64,000 nt of DNA from Rhodococcus sp. UNC23MFCrub1.1 (GCF_000686025.1 NZ_JMLQ01000005.1:124001-188000), one strand, 5' to 3'. Positions 42,862 to 50,864 are shown, counted from the stretch's first letter. The notes: generated from the sequence alone by a model not told the origin. Translations and numbers: made by a program.

Positions 42862-43386
42862 GTCGCGTGTCCGGCGGCTCTTATCCGGACCGGATCAGAA
42901 TCACTCGGCGGTTTCACCGGCGGATACCGACATGTGACCCAGGTCATGTTGATAACTCCAGCCATGGAGACCTGACACGCCCGACATGTCAAGTCGGCAG
43001 GACACGCCGAGTGCGGATTCATCCACAGAGAGAAAAATTGCGAAATCGCCCTGACGTGCACTGATGGGCTGTGTGATCTTGTTGCTGCACAGGTTCTGCA
43101 CAGGTGGTCAACACGACTCGCCTGCGTTGTCCACACCCCGTCCACAGATTGCTCAACAGGCTCGTTTGGTGCTGGCGGACCGAGCACCTAACGTCCCTCC
43201 GGCACATCATCGACGGGCCTCGTCGACCGCCGGACAGCCGCTCGCGCACGCGCGTGCAGTCACCTGTTCGGACCGTGTCGGAGGCCGGGGGTACAACGTG
43301 GTGAGCACGGACTCGGCCGACACGGCCGAGGACGGACGAGATCTCCGGGGGCGAGCTTCGGTCGAGCGAGAGGGCGGCGAACTTCT
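42862..43386 (+). other. Intergenic region upstream of dnaB
   Basis: A 525-nt region without a believable gene. It is AT-richer than its surroundings and contains the dyad TGACC-CA-GGTCA at 42935-42946, a run of DnaA-box-like nonamers (43019-43146), and many CACAGG/CAACAGG repeats. The far part (43200-43386) is GC-rich leader before the dnaB GTG. The dnaB promoter should lie here. Confidence 0.5.
43019..43146 (+). promoter_or_regulatory. DnaA-box-like cluster upstream of dnaB
   Basis: Three nonamers: TTGTCCACA at 43127-43135 (identical to the actinobacterial DnaA-box consensus as I recall it), CCGTCCACA at 43138-43146 and TCATCCACA at 43019-43027. Looser relatives (CTGCACAGG twice, CAACAGG) lie around and between them. 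The spacing is irregular, and no AT-rich unwinding element comparable to an origin is evident. Confidence 0.45.
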
Positions 43387-46026
43387 GTGGCAGTCGTGGA
43401 CGATCGGGGAACGAACGACTACCAGGGGCCGTCCGAGGCGCCCGGTGAGGACTTCGGTCGTCAGCCCCCTCAGGACATGGCTGCCGAGCAGTCCGTTCTG
43501 GGCGGCATGCTGCTCAGCAAGGACGCCATCGCGGACGTCCTGGAGGTTCTGCGTCCCGGTGACTTCTACCGCCCGGCCCACCAGATGGTCTACGACGCCA
43601 TCCTCGATCTGTACGGCCGCGGCGACCCCGCCGACCCGGTCACCGTCTCCGCGGAGCTCGAACGGCGCGGCGAGCTCAAGCGCATCGGCGGCCCGCCCTA
43701 CCTCGTCACGCTGACGCAGACGGTCCCCACGGCGGCCAACGCGTCGTTCTACGCCGAGATCGTCGTCGAGAAGGCGATCCTGCGTCGCCTCGTCGAGGCC
43801 GGTACGCGCATCGTCCAGTTCGGCTACGCGGGCGCGGACGGTCAGGACGTGTCCGAAGTCGTCGACCGGGCTCAGGCCGAGGTGTACGAGGTCACCGAGC
43901 GGCGTACCGCGGAGGACTTCGTCCAGCTCGAGGAACTGCTGCAGCCCACGATGGACGAGATCGACTCCATCGCCAGCCGCGGCGGCATGTCGAACGGTGT
44001 CCCCACCGGCTTCACCGAGCTCGACGAGGTGACCAACGGTCTGCACCCGGGCCAGATGATCATCGTCGCGGCAAGGCCTGGTGTGGGCAAGGCGCTCGCC
44101 CTCGACACGCCGTTGGCGACGCCCACTGGGTGGACGACGATGGGTGAAGTCGAGGTCGGGGACCATCTCATCGATGCGTCCGGATCTGCGACTCGGGTCG
44201 TCGCTGCGACCGACGTGATGGTCGGTAGGCCGTGTTACGAGGTCGAGTTCTCCGACGGCACGGTCATCGTGGCCGACGCGGAGCATCAGTGGCTCACGGA
44301 TACCCGCGCATCGCGAAAGTCGGCGCAGGCTGCGGCTGCTCGATACAACAGGACCAAGAACCAAGGAACGTTCGCCGAGGTGCGCACCACCGAGCAGATC
44401 GCCGGTTCGGTCAGGTGCGCGACCAAGGACGCTCGACTGAATCACTCGGTGACCAACGCGAAGCCGATCCAGCGTCCGGACGCGGTCCTTTCCGTCCCTC
44501 CCTACACGCTGGGCGCGTGGTTGGGGGACGGCACCAGCGCTTGCGCGCAGATCACCTCCGACGATCCCGAGATCATTGCTCGGATCGAAGGTGAGGGGTT
44601 GGTGGCTGTTCGATCCGCAGCTGCTGAGTTGCGATACTCGATTCAGCTTCCCGCACCCGAACCTGTACCGGCCAAGTTCTGTACGGTGTGCGGAAAACGC
44701 TTCGTGCCGTTCTCTTCTCAGGTGCGTACCTGCGGCCGTTCATGCGGTGGCCGGGCTCGGTTCCAAGATGACGTGGTGGATCAGCCGCTGTGCCCGCTCT
44801 GCGGTGAGCTGTGCACCGGACTTCGGATGTGCCAGAAGTGCCGAAACGCCACGGGGACGGTGCAAGCTCGCCTCCGAACACTCGGTGTGTTGAACAACAA
44901 GCACATTCCCATGGAGTACCTCAGGTCGTCGGAGTCGCAGCGGCGAGCTGTACTCGCCGGCCTGCTGGACACCGACGGGACCGTCACGGCAGGCGGATCC
45001 GCGCAGTTCAGTGTCACCAATGAGCGACTGGCACTCGACGTCGAGGAACTCATCGTCAGTCTGGGGTACCGAGTACATCGATCGACGAAGAGGGTGGCAG
45101 GACGCACCGAGGCGTCGTCGACGGCGTTCACACTCACCTTCTCGACCGATGATGTGGTCTTCGGTCTGCGTCGAAAGCAGTTGCTGCACAAAGAGCGTCG
45201 TGCCTCGTCGAATGTGTCCAGGTCTTCGAGTCGCTTCATCGTCGACGTTCGTCGCGTCGACTCGGTGCCGGTCAGATGTGTCGAGGTCGATAACACGGAC
45301 CACCTCTATCTCGCCGGTCGTTCGATGGTGCCGACACACAACTCCACTCTCGGAATGGATTTCATGCGCTCGTGCTCCATCAAGCACGGCATGGCCAGCG
45401 TCATGTTCTCGCTCGAGATGAGCCGCACCGAGATCGTCATGCGTCTCCTCTCCGCCGAGGCCAAGATCAAGCTCGGCGACATGCGCTCGGGAAAGATGAC
45501 GGACGACGACTGGACCCGCCTCGCCCGCAGGATGAGCGAGATCAGCGAGGCACCACTCTTCGTCGACGACTCCCCCAACCTCACCATGATGGAGATCCGC
45601 GCCAAGGCGCGGCGACTCAAGCAGCGACACGATCTCAAGCTCATCGTCATCGACTACCTGCAGCTGATGTCGTCCGGCAAGAAGGTGGAGTCGCGTCAGC
45701 AGGAGGTCTCGGACTTCTCGCGATCGCTGAAGCTGTTGGCCAAGGAGCTCATGGTTCCGGTGGTCGCCATCTGTCAGCTCAACCGTGGTCCCGAGCAGCG
45801 CACGGACAAGAAGCCGATGGTCTCCGACCTGCGTGAGTCCGGCTCGCTCGAGCAGGACGCCGACATGGTCATCCTGCTCTACCGTCCGGATGCGACCGAG
45901 CGCGACGATCCCCGCGGCGGCGAGGCCGACCTGATCCTCGGCAAGCACCGCAACGGCCCCACGGCCACCATCACGGTGGCGCACCAGTTGCACCTGTCGC
46001 GCTTCGTCGACATGGCGCGCGGCTAG
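43387..46026 (+). CDS. dnaB: Replicative DNA helicase DnaB, interrupted by an intein
   Basis: Replicative helicase that unwinds the fork as a hexamer. The precursor is 879 residues; removal of the intein (residues 236-652) leaves 462 residues, the normal DnaB length. The N-terminal domain has QDMAAEQSVLGGMLLSKDAI and the linker region SNGVPTGFTELDEVTNGLHP. The P-loop is split: AARPGVGK lies before the intein and STLGMDFMRSC after it. Later motifs are VMFSLEMSRTEIVMRLLSAE, LIVIDYLQLMSSGKK (Walker B), VVAICQLNRGPEQR and DLRESGSLEQDADMV. GTG at 43387 is the start. Without splicing the ATPase site cannot form, so replication depends on intein excision. Confidence 0.95.
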   Translation: MAVVDDRGTNDYQGPSEAPGEDFGRQPPQDMAAEQSVLGGMLLSKDAIADVLEVLRPGDFYRPAHQMVYDAILDLYGRGDPADPVTVSAELERRGELKRIGGPPYLVTLTQTVPTAANASFYAEIVVEKAILRRLVEAGTRIVQFGYAGADGQDVSEVVDRAQAEVYEVTERRTAEDFVQLEELLQPTMDEIDSIASRGGMSNGVPTGFTELDEVTNGLHPGQMIIVAARPGVGKALALDTPLATPTGWTTMGEVEVGDHLIDASGSATRVVAATDVMVGRPCYEVEFSDGTVIVADAEHQWLTDTRASRKSAQAAAARYNRTKNQGTFAEVRTTEQIAGSVRCATKDARLNHSVTNAKPIQRPDAVLSVPPYTLGAWLGDGTSACAQITSDDPEIIARIEGEGLVAVRSAAAELRYSIQLPAPEPVPAKFCTVCGKRFVPFSSQVRTCGRSCGGRARFQDDVVDQPLCPLCGELCTGLRMCQKCRNATGTVQARLRTLGVLNNKHIPMEYLRSSESQRRAVLAGLLDTDGTVTAGGSAQFSVTNERLALDVEELIVSLGYRVHRSTKRVAGRTEASSTAFTLTFSTDDVVFGLRRKQLLHKERRASSNVSRSSSRFIVDVRRVDSVPVRCVEVDNTDHLYLAGRSMVPTHNSTLGMDFMRSCSIKHGMASVMFSLEMSRTEIVMRLLSAEAKIKLGDMRSGKMTDDDWTRLARRMSEISEAPLFVDDSPNLTMMEIRAKARRLKQRHDLKLIVIDYLQLMSSGKKVESRQQEVSDFSRSLKLLAKELMVPVVAICQLNRGPEQRTDKKPMVSDLRESGSLEQDADMVILLYRPDATERDDPRGGEADLILGKHRNGPTATITVAHQLHLSRFVDMARG
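44092..45342 (+). mobile_element. Class 3-type intein with LAGLIDADG homing endonuclease in the DnaB P-loop
   Basis: A 417-residue in-frame intein between K235 and S653 of the precursor (GVGK / ST). It starts ALALDTPLATPTGWTTMG, so position 1 is Ala, not Cys or Ser. It carries W302 in block B (EHQWLT), C631 in block F (VRCVEVD) and T650-H651-N652 at the end (VPTHN): the W-C-T set known for class 3 inteins, which use the block F Cys as first nucleophile. Two LAGLIDADG motifs, LGAWLGDG (D381) and LAGLLDTDG (D530), are intact. Between them are two Cys clusters (432-453 and 469-485). Third-codon bases look less GC-rich than in the flanking exteins, suggesting foreign origin. Confidence 0.93.
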
Positions 46027-46583
46027 TCCGCCGAGGCCGGCAAGGAGATCGAGGCGGAGAAGGACACGTCGACGTCGTCGACGACCTTCATCGATCCGAG
46101 CAGCTGGGAGTAGGGCTTCACGCCGAAGTCCGTCTGCGTCACCACCGCGTCGAAGGCGACGTGCGTCGTCCCGTCGGAGGTGGAGACCGAAAGGTCGACG
46201 GTGTGCTCGCGTGTCACGCCGTGGATCGTCAGCGTGCCGTCGAGACGGTAGCCGTCCTTCGTCGACTCGACGGTGGTCGCGTCGTAGCGGATCTCGGGAT
46301 GGTCCGACGCGTCCAGCGTGCCGAGGGCGTTGGACCGCGCGAGCATCTTCTCGGGGCCGAACATCGGTGTGACGCCGCCCTCGCCACTGACGACCTCCAT
46401 GGAGTCGACGCGCACCCGAACCGTGACGGCCGTCGGAGCGCCGTCCGACTCGTCGACGGTGACGCTCCAGTCGCGGAACGCGATGGTCAGCCGGTGCCCC
46501 ATCTTCGACGCTCGACCGGTCACCCCGGTGTGGACGTTCAGCGTGCCGTCCGCCGCGGTCAGGGTCCTGCTCGAGGTGGTCAT
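46023..46583 (-). CDS. YceI-family protein
   Basis: Lipocalin-like YceI protein (186 residues) thought to bind isoprenoid or amphiphilic lipids in an eight-stranded barrel. Typical segments are LTAADGTLNVHTGVTGRASK, MGHRLTIAFRDWSVTVD, DASDHPEIRYDATTVESTKD and GTLTIHGVTREHTVDLSV. There is no signal peptide, so unlike E. coli YceI it should be cytoplasmic. ATG at 46583 is chosen; the longer frame to 46634 has an unrelated basic leader. Its stop shares the CTAG palindrome with the dnaB stop on the other strand, a 4-nt tail-to-tail overlap. Ligand unknown. Confidence 0.87.
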   Translation of the reverse strand: MTTSSRTLTAADGTLNVHTGVTGRASKMGHRLTIAFRDWSVTVDESDGAPTAVTVRVRVDSMEVVSGEGGVTPMFGPEKMLARSNALGTLDASDHPEIRYDATTVESTKDGYRLDGTLTIHGVTREHTVDLSVSTSDGTTHVAFDAVVTQTDFGVKPYSQLLGSMKVVDDVDVSFSASISLPASAD

Positions 46584-46618
46584 CACCCGACTGTATCCGC
46601 GCTGCTGGGGCAGAATGC

Positions 46619-47332
46619 GTGGCCGTGACCACACATGGCTTCTCGGACTACGTCGCGCATCCCCGCCACGGGCCGCTGCCGATGATCCTGCTGGCCGTCA
46701 CGGTCGTCACCGGTGCGATCGACGCGCTCAGCCTGCTGGCTCTCGGTCGAGTGTTCGTGGCCAACATGACGGGCAACGTCGTGTTCATCGGTTTCGCACT
46801 GGGCGGGGCGGCCGGTTTCTCGTTGTGGGGCTCGGTGCTCGCCCTGGTCGGATTCCTGGTGGGCGCGATGGTCGGTGGAACACTGATCACGCGGGCCGGT
46901 GGTCGACGAGATCATCTGCTACGCAACGCACTCGGGGTCGAGTTCGTCCTCGCGCTCGCATCGCTGATTGCCGCGATTCTCATGGTGGACGGTCCCGGCC
47001 GCGGATACGTCATCGTCGTGCTGCTCGCGCTGGGCCTGGGGCTGCAGAACGCGGCGGTGCGACATCTCGCCGTCCCGGACATGACCACCACCGTGCTGAC
47101 GATGGCCCTCACCGGCATCGGGTCCGATCTCCGGAAACGGGACGGGGCGGCTGTACTGCGTCGGCTCTCCTCCGTCGTCGCCATGTTCCTCGGTGCGATC
47201 CTGGGCACCGTGCTGGTGTTGCATTCGGGTGTGGTGGCGACGCTGGTGCTCGTGGCCGCGCTGTTCGCGGCGATCCTCGTGGTCGTGTGGGCGGTGGGGC
47301 GCCGCGAGCGACCATGGCAGGTCGCCGCCTGA
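46619..47332 (+). CDS. DUF1275 (YoaK-like) membrane protein
   Basis: Integral membrane protein of 237 residues of the DUF1275 family. The opening is LLAVTVVTGAIDALSLLALG, then RVFVANMTGNVVFIGFALGG, the family hallmark, followed by LGLQNAAVRHLAVPDMTTT and VLTMALTG. Six or so hydrophobic helices are visible. The GTG at 46619 starts 36 nt from the divergent yceI start, so the two share a very short promoter region. It ends 6 nt before the convergent GGDEF gene. Function is unknown; some relatives are called transporters without direct evidence. Confidence 0.83.
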   Translation: MAVTTHGFSDYVAHPRHGPLPMILLAVTVVTGAIDALSLLALGRVFVANMTGNVVFIGFALGGAAGFSLWGSVLALVGFLVGAMVGGTLITRAGGRRDHLLRNALGVEFVLALASLIAAILMVDGPGRGYVIVVLLALGLGLQNAAVRHLAVPDMTTTVLTMALTGIGSDLRKRDGAAVLRRLSSVVAMFLGAILGTVLVLHSGVVATLVLVAALFAAILVVVWAVGRRERPWQVAA

Positions 47333-47338
47333 CGTCGG

Positions 47339-48769
47339 TCAGTCGAGGCTGACCGCGACCACCGTGTTCCGGCCGCGTCGTTTCGCGTCGTACAGCGCAT
47401 GATCCGCGGACACGAGCAGCGGCGAGACGGACTGCGGGGCGTAGCTCGTCCAGGCCAACCCGATGCTCACCGTCGCCGTGCGCGACGAGAGGACGTGCAG
47501 CCGTTCGTGATCGCGGCGGATCGAGTCGGCGATGGAGGCGGCGTCCTCCTGATCCGCGTGCGGGAGGAGGATCGCGAACTCCTCACCGCCCATGCGCCCG
47601 GCGATCGCGTCGTCCGGTAGGGCACCGAGGATGCAGGCGGCGCTGCGGACCAACGCGATGTCGCCCACGGCGTGGCCGAGCGTGTCGTTGATGGACTTGA
47701 AGTGGTCGAGGTCGAGCATGAGCAGCGCGACCGGCCGCGAGTCGGTGATGAGGGTGTCGAGGCGCTGCTGGCTCCGTCGTAGGAAGGCGGCGCGGGAGAG
47801 GACGCCGGTGAGACTGTCGTACTCGAGGGCCTCACGGAGCTTGTTCTGCACGGCCATCCGGTCCAGCGACACGGCGGCGACCAGCAGCGGTCCGAGTGCG
47901 ACCAACGCGACGGACAGCACCGCGGAGGCGCCGTCCTGGCCGTCCGCGCCCAGCAGCCCACCGGTCTGGAGTTCCCCGCGTCCGAGGAAGAGCAGCGTCC
48001 ACGCGGACCACAGCGCGGTGAGCAGCGCGGTGCCGAAGATGGGGATGCGGGTTGCGCACCAGAGCAGCGCGGGCAGCGGCAGCGCGAGCAGCAACGGGCC
48101 CTGGACGATGAGACCGGCCAGCATCAGCAGGACGGTCAGCGCGATCGGTGCCGTCTCACCCGTGATCAGGCGCCGGAGCGAGGCGGGGCCGGTGCGGCGG
48201 CGCGGCGTCGACGCGCGGAAGGACAGTAGGACGGGGACGATCAGCAGGTAGCTCGTGAGCTCGGATCCGAACCAGCTCAGAGCCTCGACGGCGGGTGCGT
48301 GCGGTCCCAGCCGGCCGCCCGAGAGGGTGGCGACGGTCGTCGACAGGAGGGCGGCGACGACGATGCCGAGGCACATTCTGGCGAAGTCCGCGGATCCCGC
48401 GAGGGTCATCGGCTCGGGGTGCCGCCGCCGGATCACCAGCGTGCCTCCGAGGACCCCGACGATGTTCGCGACATTGAACGCGACCGCAGCGTAGACGTCG
48501 GTACCCGAGACGAGGTCCGCGGTGACGAGGGCGAGCAGCGCTGCGACGGCCGCCGGCGCGGTGAAGGTGCGGGGCCAGCGTACGAAGACGCTCAGCGCCA
48601 CCGCGTTGGCCACCCACACCGAGGCAAGAAGTCCCGGTGGCCGCGAATGGATTCCGATGATCGCCGCGATGAAGACGGCGGCGGTCAGGAGGGCGATGTC
48701 GGTCGCGGCGCGCGCGGCCGGACTGCGCATGTCCGGCTCGGGTGTCGCAGGCAAGGTCGTCCTTCGCAT
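47339..48769 (-). CDS. Diguanylate cyclase with MASE1-like membrane domain
   Basis: Membrane-bound GGDEF protein (476 residues) expected to make cyclic di-GMP. Residues about 20-305 are hydrophobic with roughly eight helices in a MASE1-like arrangement (VWVANAVALSVFVRWPRT, WFGSELTSYLLIVPVLLSFR). The cyclase domain begins at EYDSLTGVLSRAAFLRRS, has LLMLDLDHFKSINDTLGHAV and an intact GRMGGEEFAILLP active site. The RxxD inhibitory site expected just before GGEEF is not visible (LPDDAIAGRM). ATG at 48769 is used; ATG at 48730 (MRSPAARA) is an alternative. No phosphodiesterase domain is attached. Confidence 0.88.
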   Translation of the reverse strand: MRRTTLPATPEPDMRSPAARAATDIALLTAAVFIAAIIGIHSRPPGLLASVWVANAVALSVFVRWPRTFTAPAAVAALLALVTADLVSGTDVYAAVAFNVANIVGVLGGTLVIRRRHPEPMTLAGSADFARMCLGIVVAALLSTTVATLSGGRLGPHAPAVEALSWFGSELTSYLLIVPVLLSFRASTPRRRTGPASLRRLITGETAPIALTVLLMLAGLIVQGPLLLALPLPALLWCATRIPIFGTALLTALWSAWTLLFLGRGELQTGGLLGADGQDGASAVLSVALVALGPLLVAAVSLDRMAVQNKLREALEYDSLTGVLSRAAFLRRSQQRLDTLITDSRPVALLMLDLDHFKSINDTLGHAVGDIALVRSAACILGALPDDAIAGRMGGEEFAILLPHADQEDAASIADSIRRDHERLHVLSSRTATVSIGLAWTSYAPQSVSPLLVSADHALYDAKRRGRNTVVAVSLD

Positions 48770-48996
48770 GGACGGGAACCCCCTGTGACATCTCAGTCGT
48801 CCCCAACGGCTTCGTTGTTATCGAGTGCAGTATCTACTACCGCAACCGCACGTGGCGACCGATGCGACAGACTGCTCACTCGCGCTGAGGCGCCGCGCTC
48901 GCCCACGTCTCCGGTTCCGGTACGGGGACCGATATTCAGTCCACTGCCGGTCGGTGGACTGGACTCGAGCAGCGGACGGGCGGACAGACTCGAGAC

Positions 48997-49692
48997 ATGA
49001 ACGCCCGCGACCTCGCACTCCGGACCACCCTGCTCGTGGGTGGCCTCACGCTCTACGGCACGTCGATGGCCATGATGATCACCGGTGGTCTCGGGCTCAA
49101 CCCGTGGGACGTGTTCCACCAGGGGCTGGCCGCACGGCTCCCGATCAGTTTCGGGGCGATCACGGCGGTGACCGGCGTGATGGTGCTGCTGCTGTGGATC
49201 CCGTTGCGTCAGCGGCCGGGCATCGGAACCGTCGCGAACATCGTCATCATCGCAGTGAGCGTCGACCTCGCGCTGGACTGGTTGCCCGAAGTCGCCTCGA
49301 TCCCGTCACGCGTAGCGCTGCTCACCGGAGGAGTCGTGCTCAACGGTCTCGCCACGGCGGCCTACATCTCGGCCGGCCTGGGCGCGGGTCCGCGCGACGG
49401 CCTGATGACAGGACTCGTCGCGCGGAGCGGACTGTCCGTGCGCCTGGTGCGCACGGCCATCGAACTCGCGGTGCTGGGAACCGGATGGCTCCTCGGCGGC
49501 ACGGCCGGTGTGGGGACGGTGCTGTACGCGCTCGCGATCGGGCCGCTGGTGCACTTCTTCCTCGGCGTGATGCCCCAGAAGTTCACGGCCCAGAAGTTCA
49601 CGGCCCGGAAGTGCGCGGTGCGAGCAGGAGGAGATCACTCCTCGGTGGAGAGCTCCGAACCGGCCGACAGGATCCCGACCGAGACACCGTAG
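48997..49692 (+). CDS. YczE/YyaS/YitT-family membrane protein
   Basis: Membrane protein of 231 residues with about five to six hydrophobic helices. The signature parts are LYGTSMAMMITGGLGLNPWD, VFHQGLAARL, AYISAGLGAGPRDGLMTGL and GTAGVGTVLYALAIGPLVHF. These proteins are widespread and uncharacterised. The tail is odd: after the last helix come QKFTA-QKFTA-RK, encoded by a 15-nt direct repeat, then about 30 polar residues. The last 58 nt overlap the convergent small gene on the other strand. It starts 227 nt from the divergent cyclase gene. Confidence 0.82.
   Translation: MNARDLALRTTLLVGGLTLYGTSMAMMITGGLGLNPWDVFHQGLAARLPISFGAITAVTGVMVLLLWIPLRQRPGIGTVANIVIIAVSVDLALDWLPEVASIPSRVALLTGGVVLNGLATAAYISAGLGAGPRDGLMTGLVARSGLSVRLVRTAIELAVLGTGWLLGGTAGVGTVLYALAIGPLVHFFLGVMPQKFTAQKFTARKCAVRAGGDHSSVESSEPADRIPTETP
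49573..49610 (+). repeat. 15-nt tandem repeat in the 3' end of the YczE-type gene
   Basis: CAGAAGTTCACGGCC occurs twice in a row at 49573-49602 and is followed by a partial CGGAAGT. It encodes QKFTA twice, then RK. The copies are identical, suggesting recent slippage duplication. Confidence 0.7.
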
Positions 49693-50027
49693 GGAAGGAA
49701 GCGGACCTTGCGATTCGGATCCACGTTGTCCCGGTGGGCACGCAGAGCATCGAGTTCGGTCGCGAAGACCTGATCGACGCTCGCCGACCCGTCGGAGTCG
49801 ACGGAGTAGACGGCCCACACCCCGTCGCCCTTCTGACCCGTGGTCTCCGGCTCCGGGGTGGACTTGGTCGCGGCGGGCGTGAACATGCCGACCCACGGAG
49901 CGCCTCCGCCCGACTGATCGGCCATCTTCATGGCCTGGCCCAGCATGTCCCGCAGGCCCTCGCCCGCTTCGCGAGCGACGCGCTCGAAGTCCTCGGGATC
50001 GAAACCGAACTGTCCTTTACCGCTCAT
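49635..50027 (-). CDS. Uncharacterised conserved-type small protein
   Basis: Protein of 130 residues that I do not recognise. The first ~45 residues are amphipathic helix (FDPEDFERVAREAGEGLRDM, LGQAMKMADQ). The C-terminal ~60 (GVWAVYSVDSDGSASVDQVF, ATELDALRAHRDNVDPNRKV, RFLPYGVSVG) look like a compact alpha/beta domain. Its acidic composition and coherent pattern support a real gene. There is no signal or membrane segment. It overlaps the YczE-type gene tail-to-tail by 58 nt and is divergent from the PfpI-type gene. Confidence 0.6.
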   Translation of the reverse strand: MSGKGQFGFDPEDFERVAREAGEGLRDMLGQAMKMADQSGGGAPWVGMFTPAATKSTPEPETTGQKGDGVWAVYSVDSDGSASVDQVFATELDALRAHRDNVDPNRKVRFLPYGVSVGILSAGSELSTEE

Positions 50028-50162
50028 GGTGTACCTCGCAGAGTGTGGTGTGACGGGCTTTACTCCCCCAACGACCGGTGAGCTTCATCCGTTCCCGGGT
50101 CAGTACGGCGCGGACGGGTACACCATGAAAGCAAGTACCCCTCGACGAACGGACATCACCGC

Positions 50163-50864
50163 ATGACGAAGCTTCTGTACGTGGTCACCGGATCGGATCA
50201 CTGGACGCTGAAGGACGGAACCGCGCACCCCACCGGGTACTGGGCGGAGGAGCTCGTCGAGTCGCACCGGACCTTCACCGAGGCCGGCTGGGACATCGTC
50301 GTCGCGACGCCCGGTGGTGTGACCCCGACCGTCGACGAGGGATCGCTGGCCGTCGAGGCGAACGGCGGCGACGAGGCCAAGGTCGCCGACCTGAAGTCGT
50401 ACCTGGAGTCGGTGAAGGACGTGCTCGCGTCACCCGCGCGCCTCGAGGACCAGACGGCGTCGTCCTTCGACGCGGTCTTCGTCCCCGGTGGCCACGGTCC
50501 GATGGAAGACCTCGCGGTGTCGGACGACTTCGGCGCCCTGGTCACCGAGTTCCTCGACTCGGGCAAGATCGTGTCGGCCGTGTGCCACGCACCCGCCGCG
50601 CTGCTGTCGGCGAAGCGCGACGACGGCAGCTGGCCCTTCTCCGGCTACCAGCTCACGGGCTTCACCAACCAGGAGGAGGAGCAGGCCGGACTGGCCGACA
50701 ACGCGCCCTGGCTGCTCGAGACCCGTCTGCGCGACGGTGGAGCGAGCTTCTCGGCGGCGGATGCCTGGTCGCCCCACGTCATCGTCGACCGCACCGTCTA
50801 CACCGGCCAGAACCCGGCATCGACCAAGGCATTGGCGGATCGGCTCGTCGCTGCTCTGAGCTGA
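50163..50864 (+). CDS. DJ-1/PfpI-family protein (type 1 glutamine amidotransferase fold)
   Basis: DJ-1/PfpI superfamily protein of 233 residues, in the Hsp31/glyoxalase III-like group. It starts KLLYVVTGSDHWTLKDGTAH and has VFVPGGHGPMEDLAVSDDFG with the supporting Glu/Asp region, and the nucleophile elbow VSAVCHAPAALLSA, where Cys is followed by His. GFTNQEEEQAGLADNAPWLL and TVYTGQNPASTKALADRL are typical of the deglycase/glyoxalase group. It probably handles methylglyoxal or damaged proteins. ATG at 50163 lies 135 nt from the divergent small gene. A repetitive, hairpin-forming stretch follows its stop. Confidence 0.87.
   Translation: MTKLLYVVTGSDHWTLKDGTAHPTGYWAEELVESHRTFTEAGWDIVVATPGGVTPTVDEGSLAVEANGGDEAKVADLKSYLESVKDVLASPARLEDQTASSFDAVFVPGGHGPMEDLAVSDDFGALVTEFLDSGKIVSAVCHAPAALLSAKRDDGSWPFSGYQLTGFTNQEEEQAGLADNAPWLLETRLRDGGASFSAADAWSPHVIVDRTVYTGQNPASTKALADRLVAALS

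Noticed and set aside
42862-43386. A second replication origin
   Set aside because: Only three DnaA-like boxes, no clear AT-rich unwinding element, and no dnaA or dnaN in the window.
43387-46026. Idea that dnaB is a pseudogene disrupted in its P-loop
   Set aside because: The insertion is in frame, has intein splice blocks at both ends and exact restoration of GVGKST after removal.
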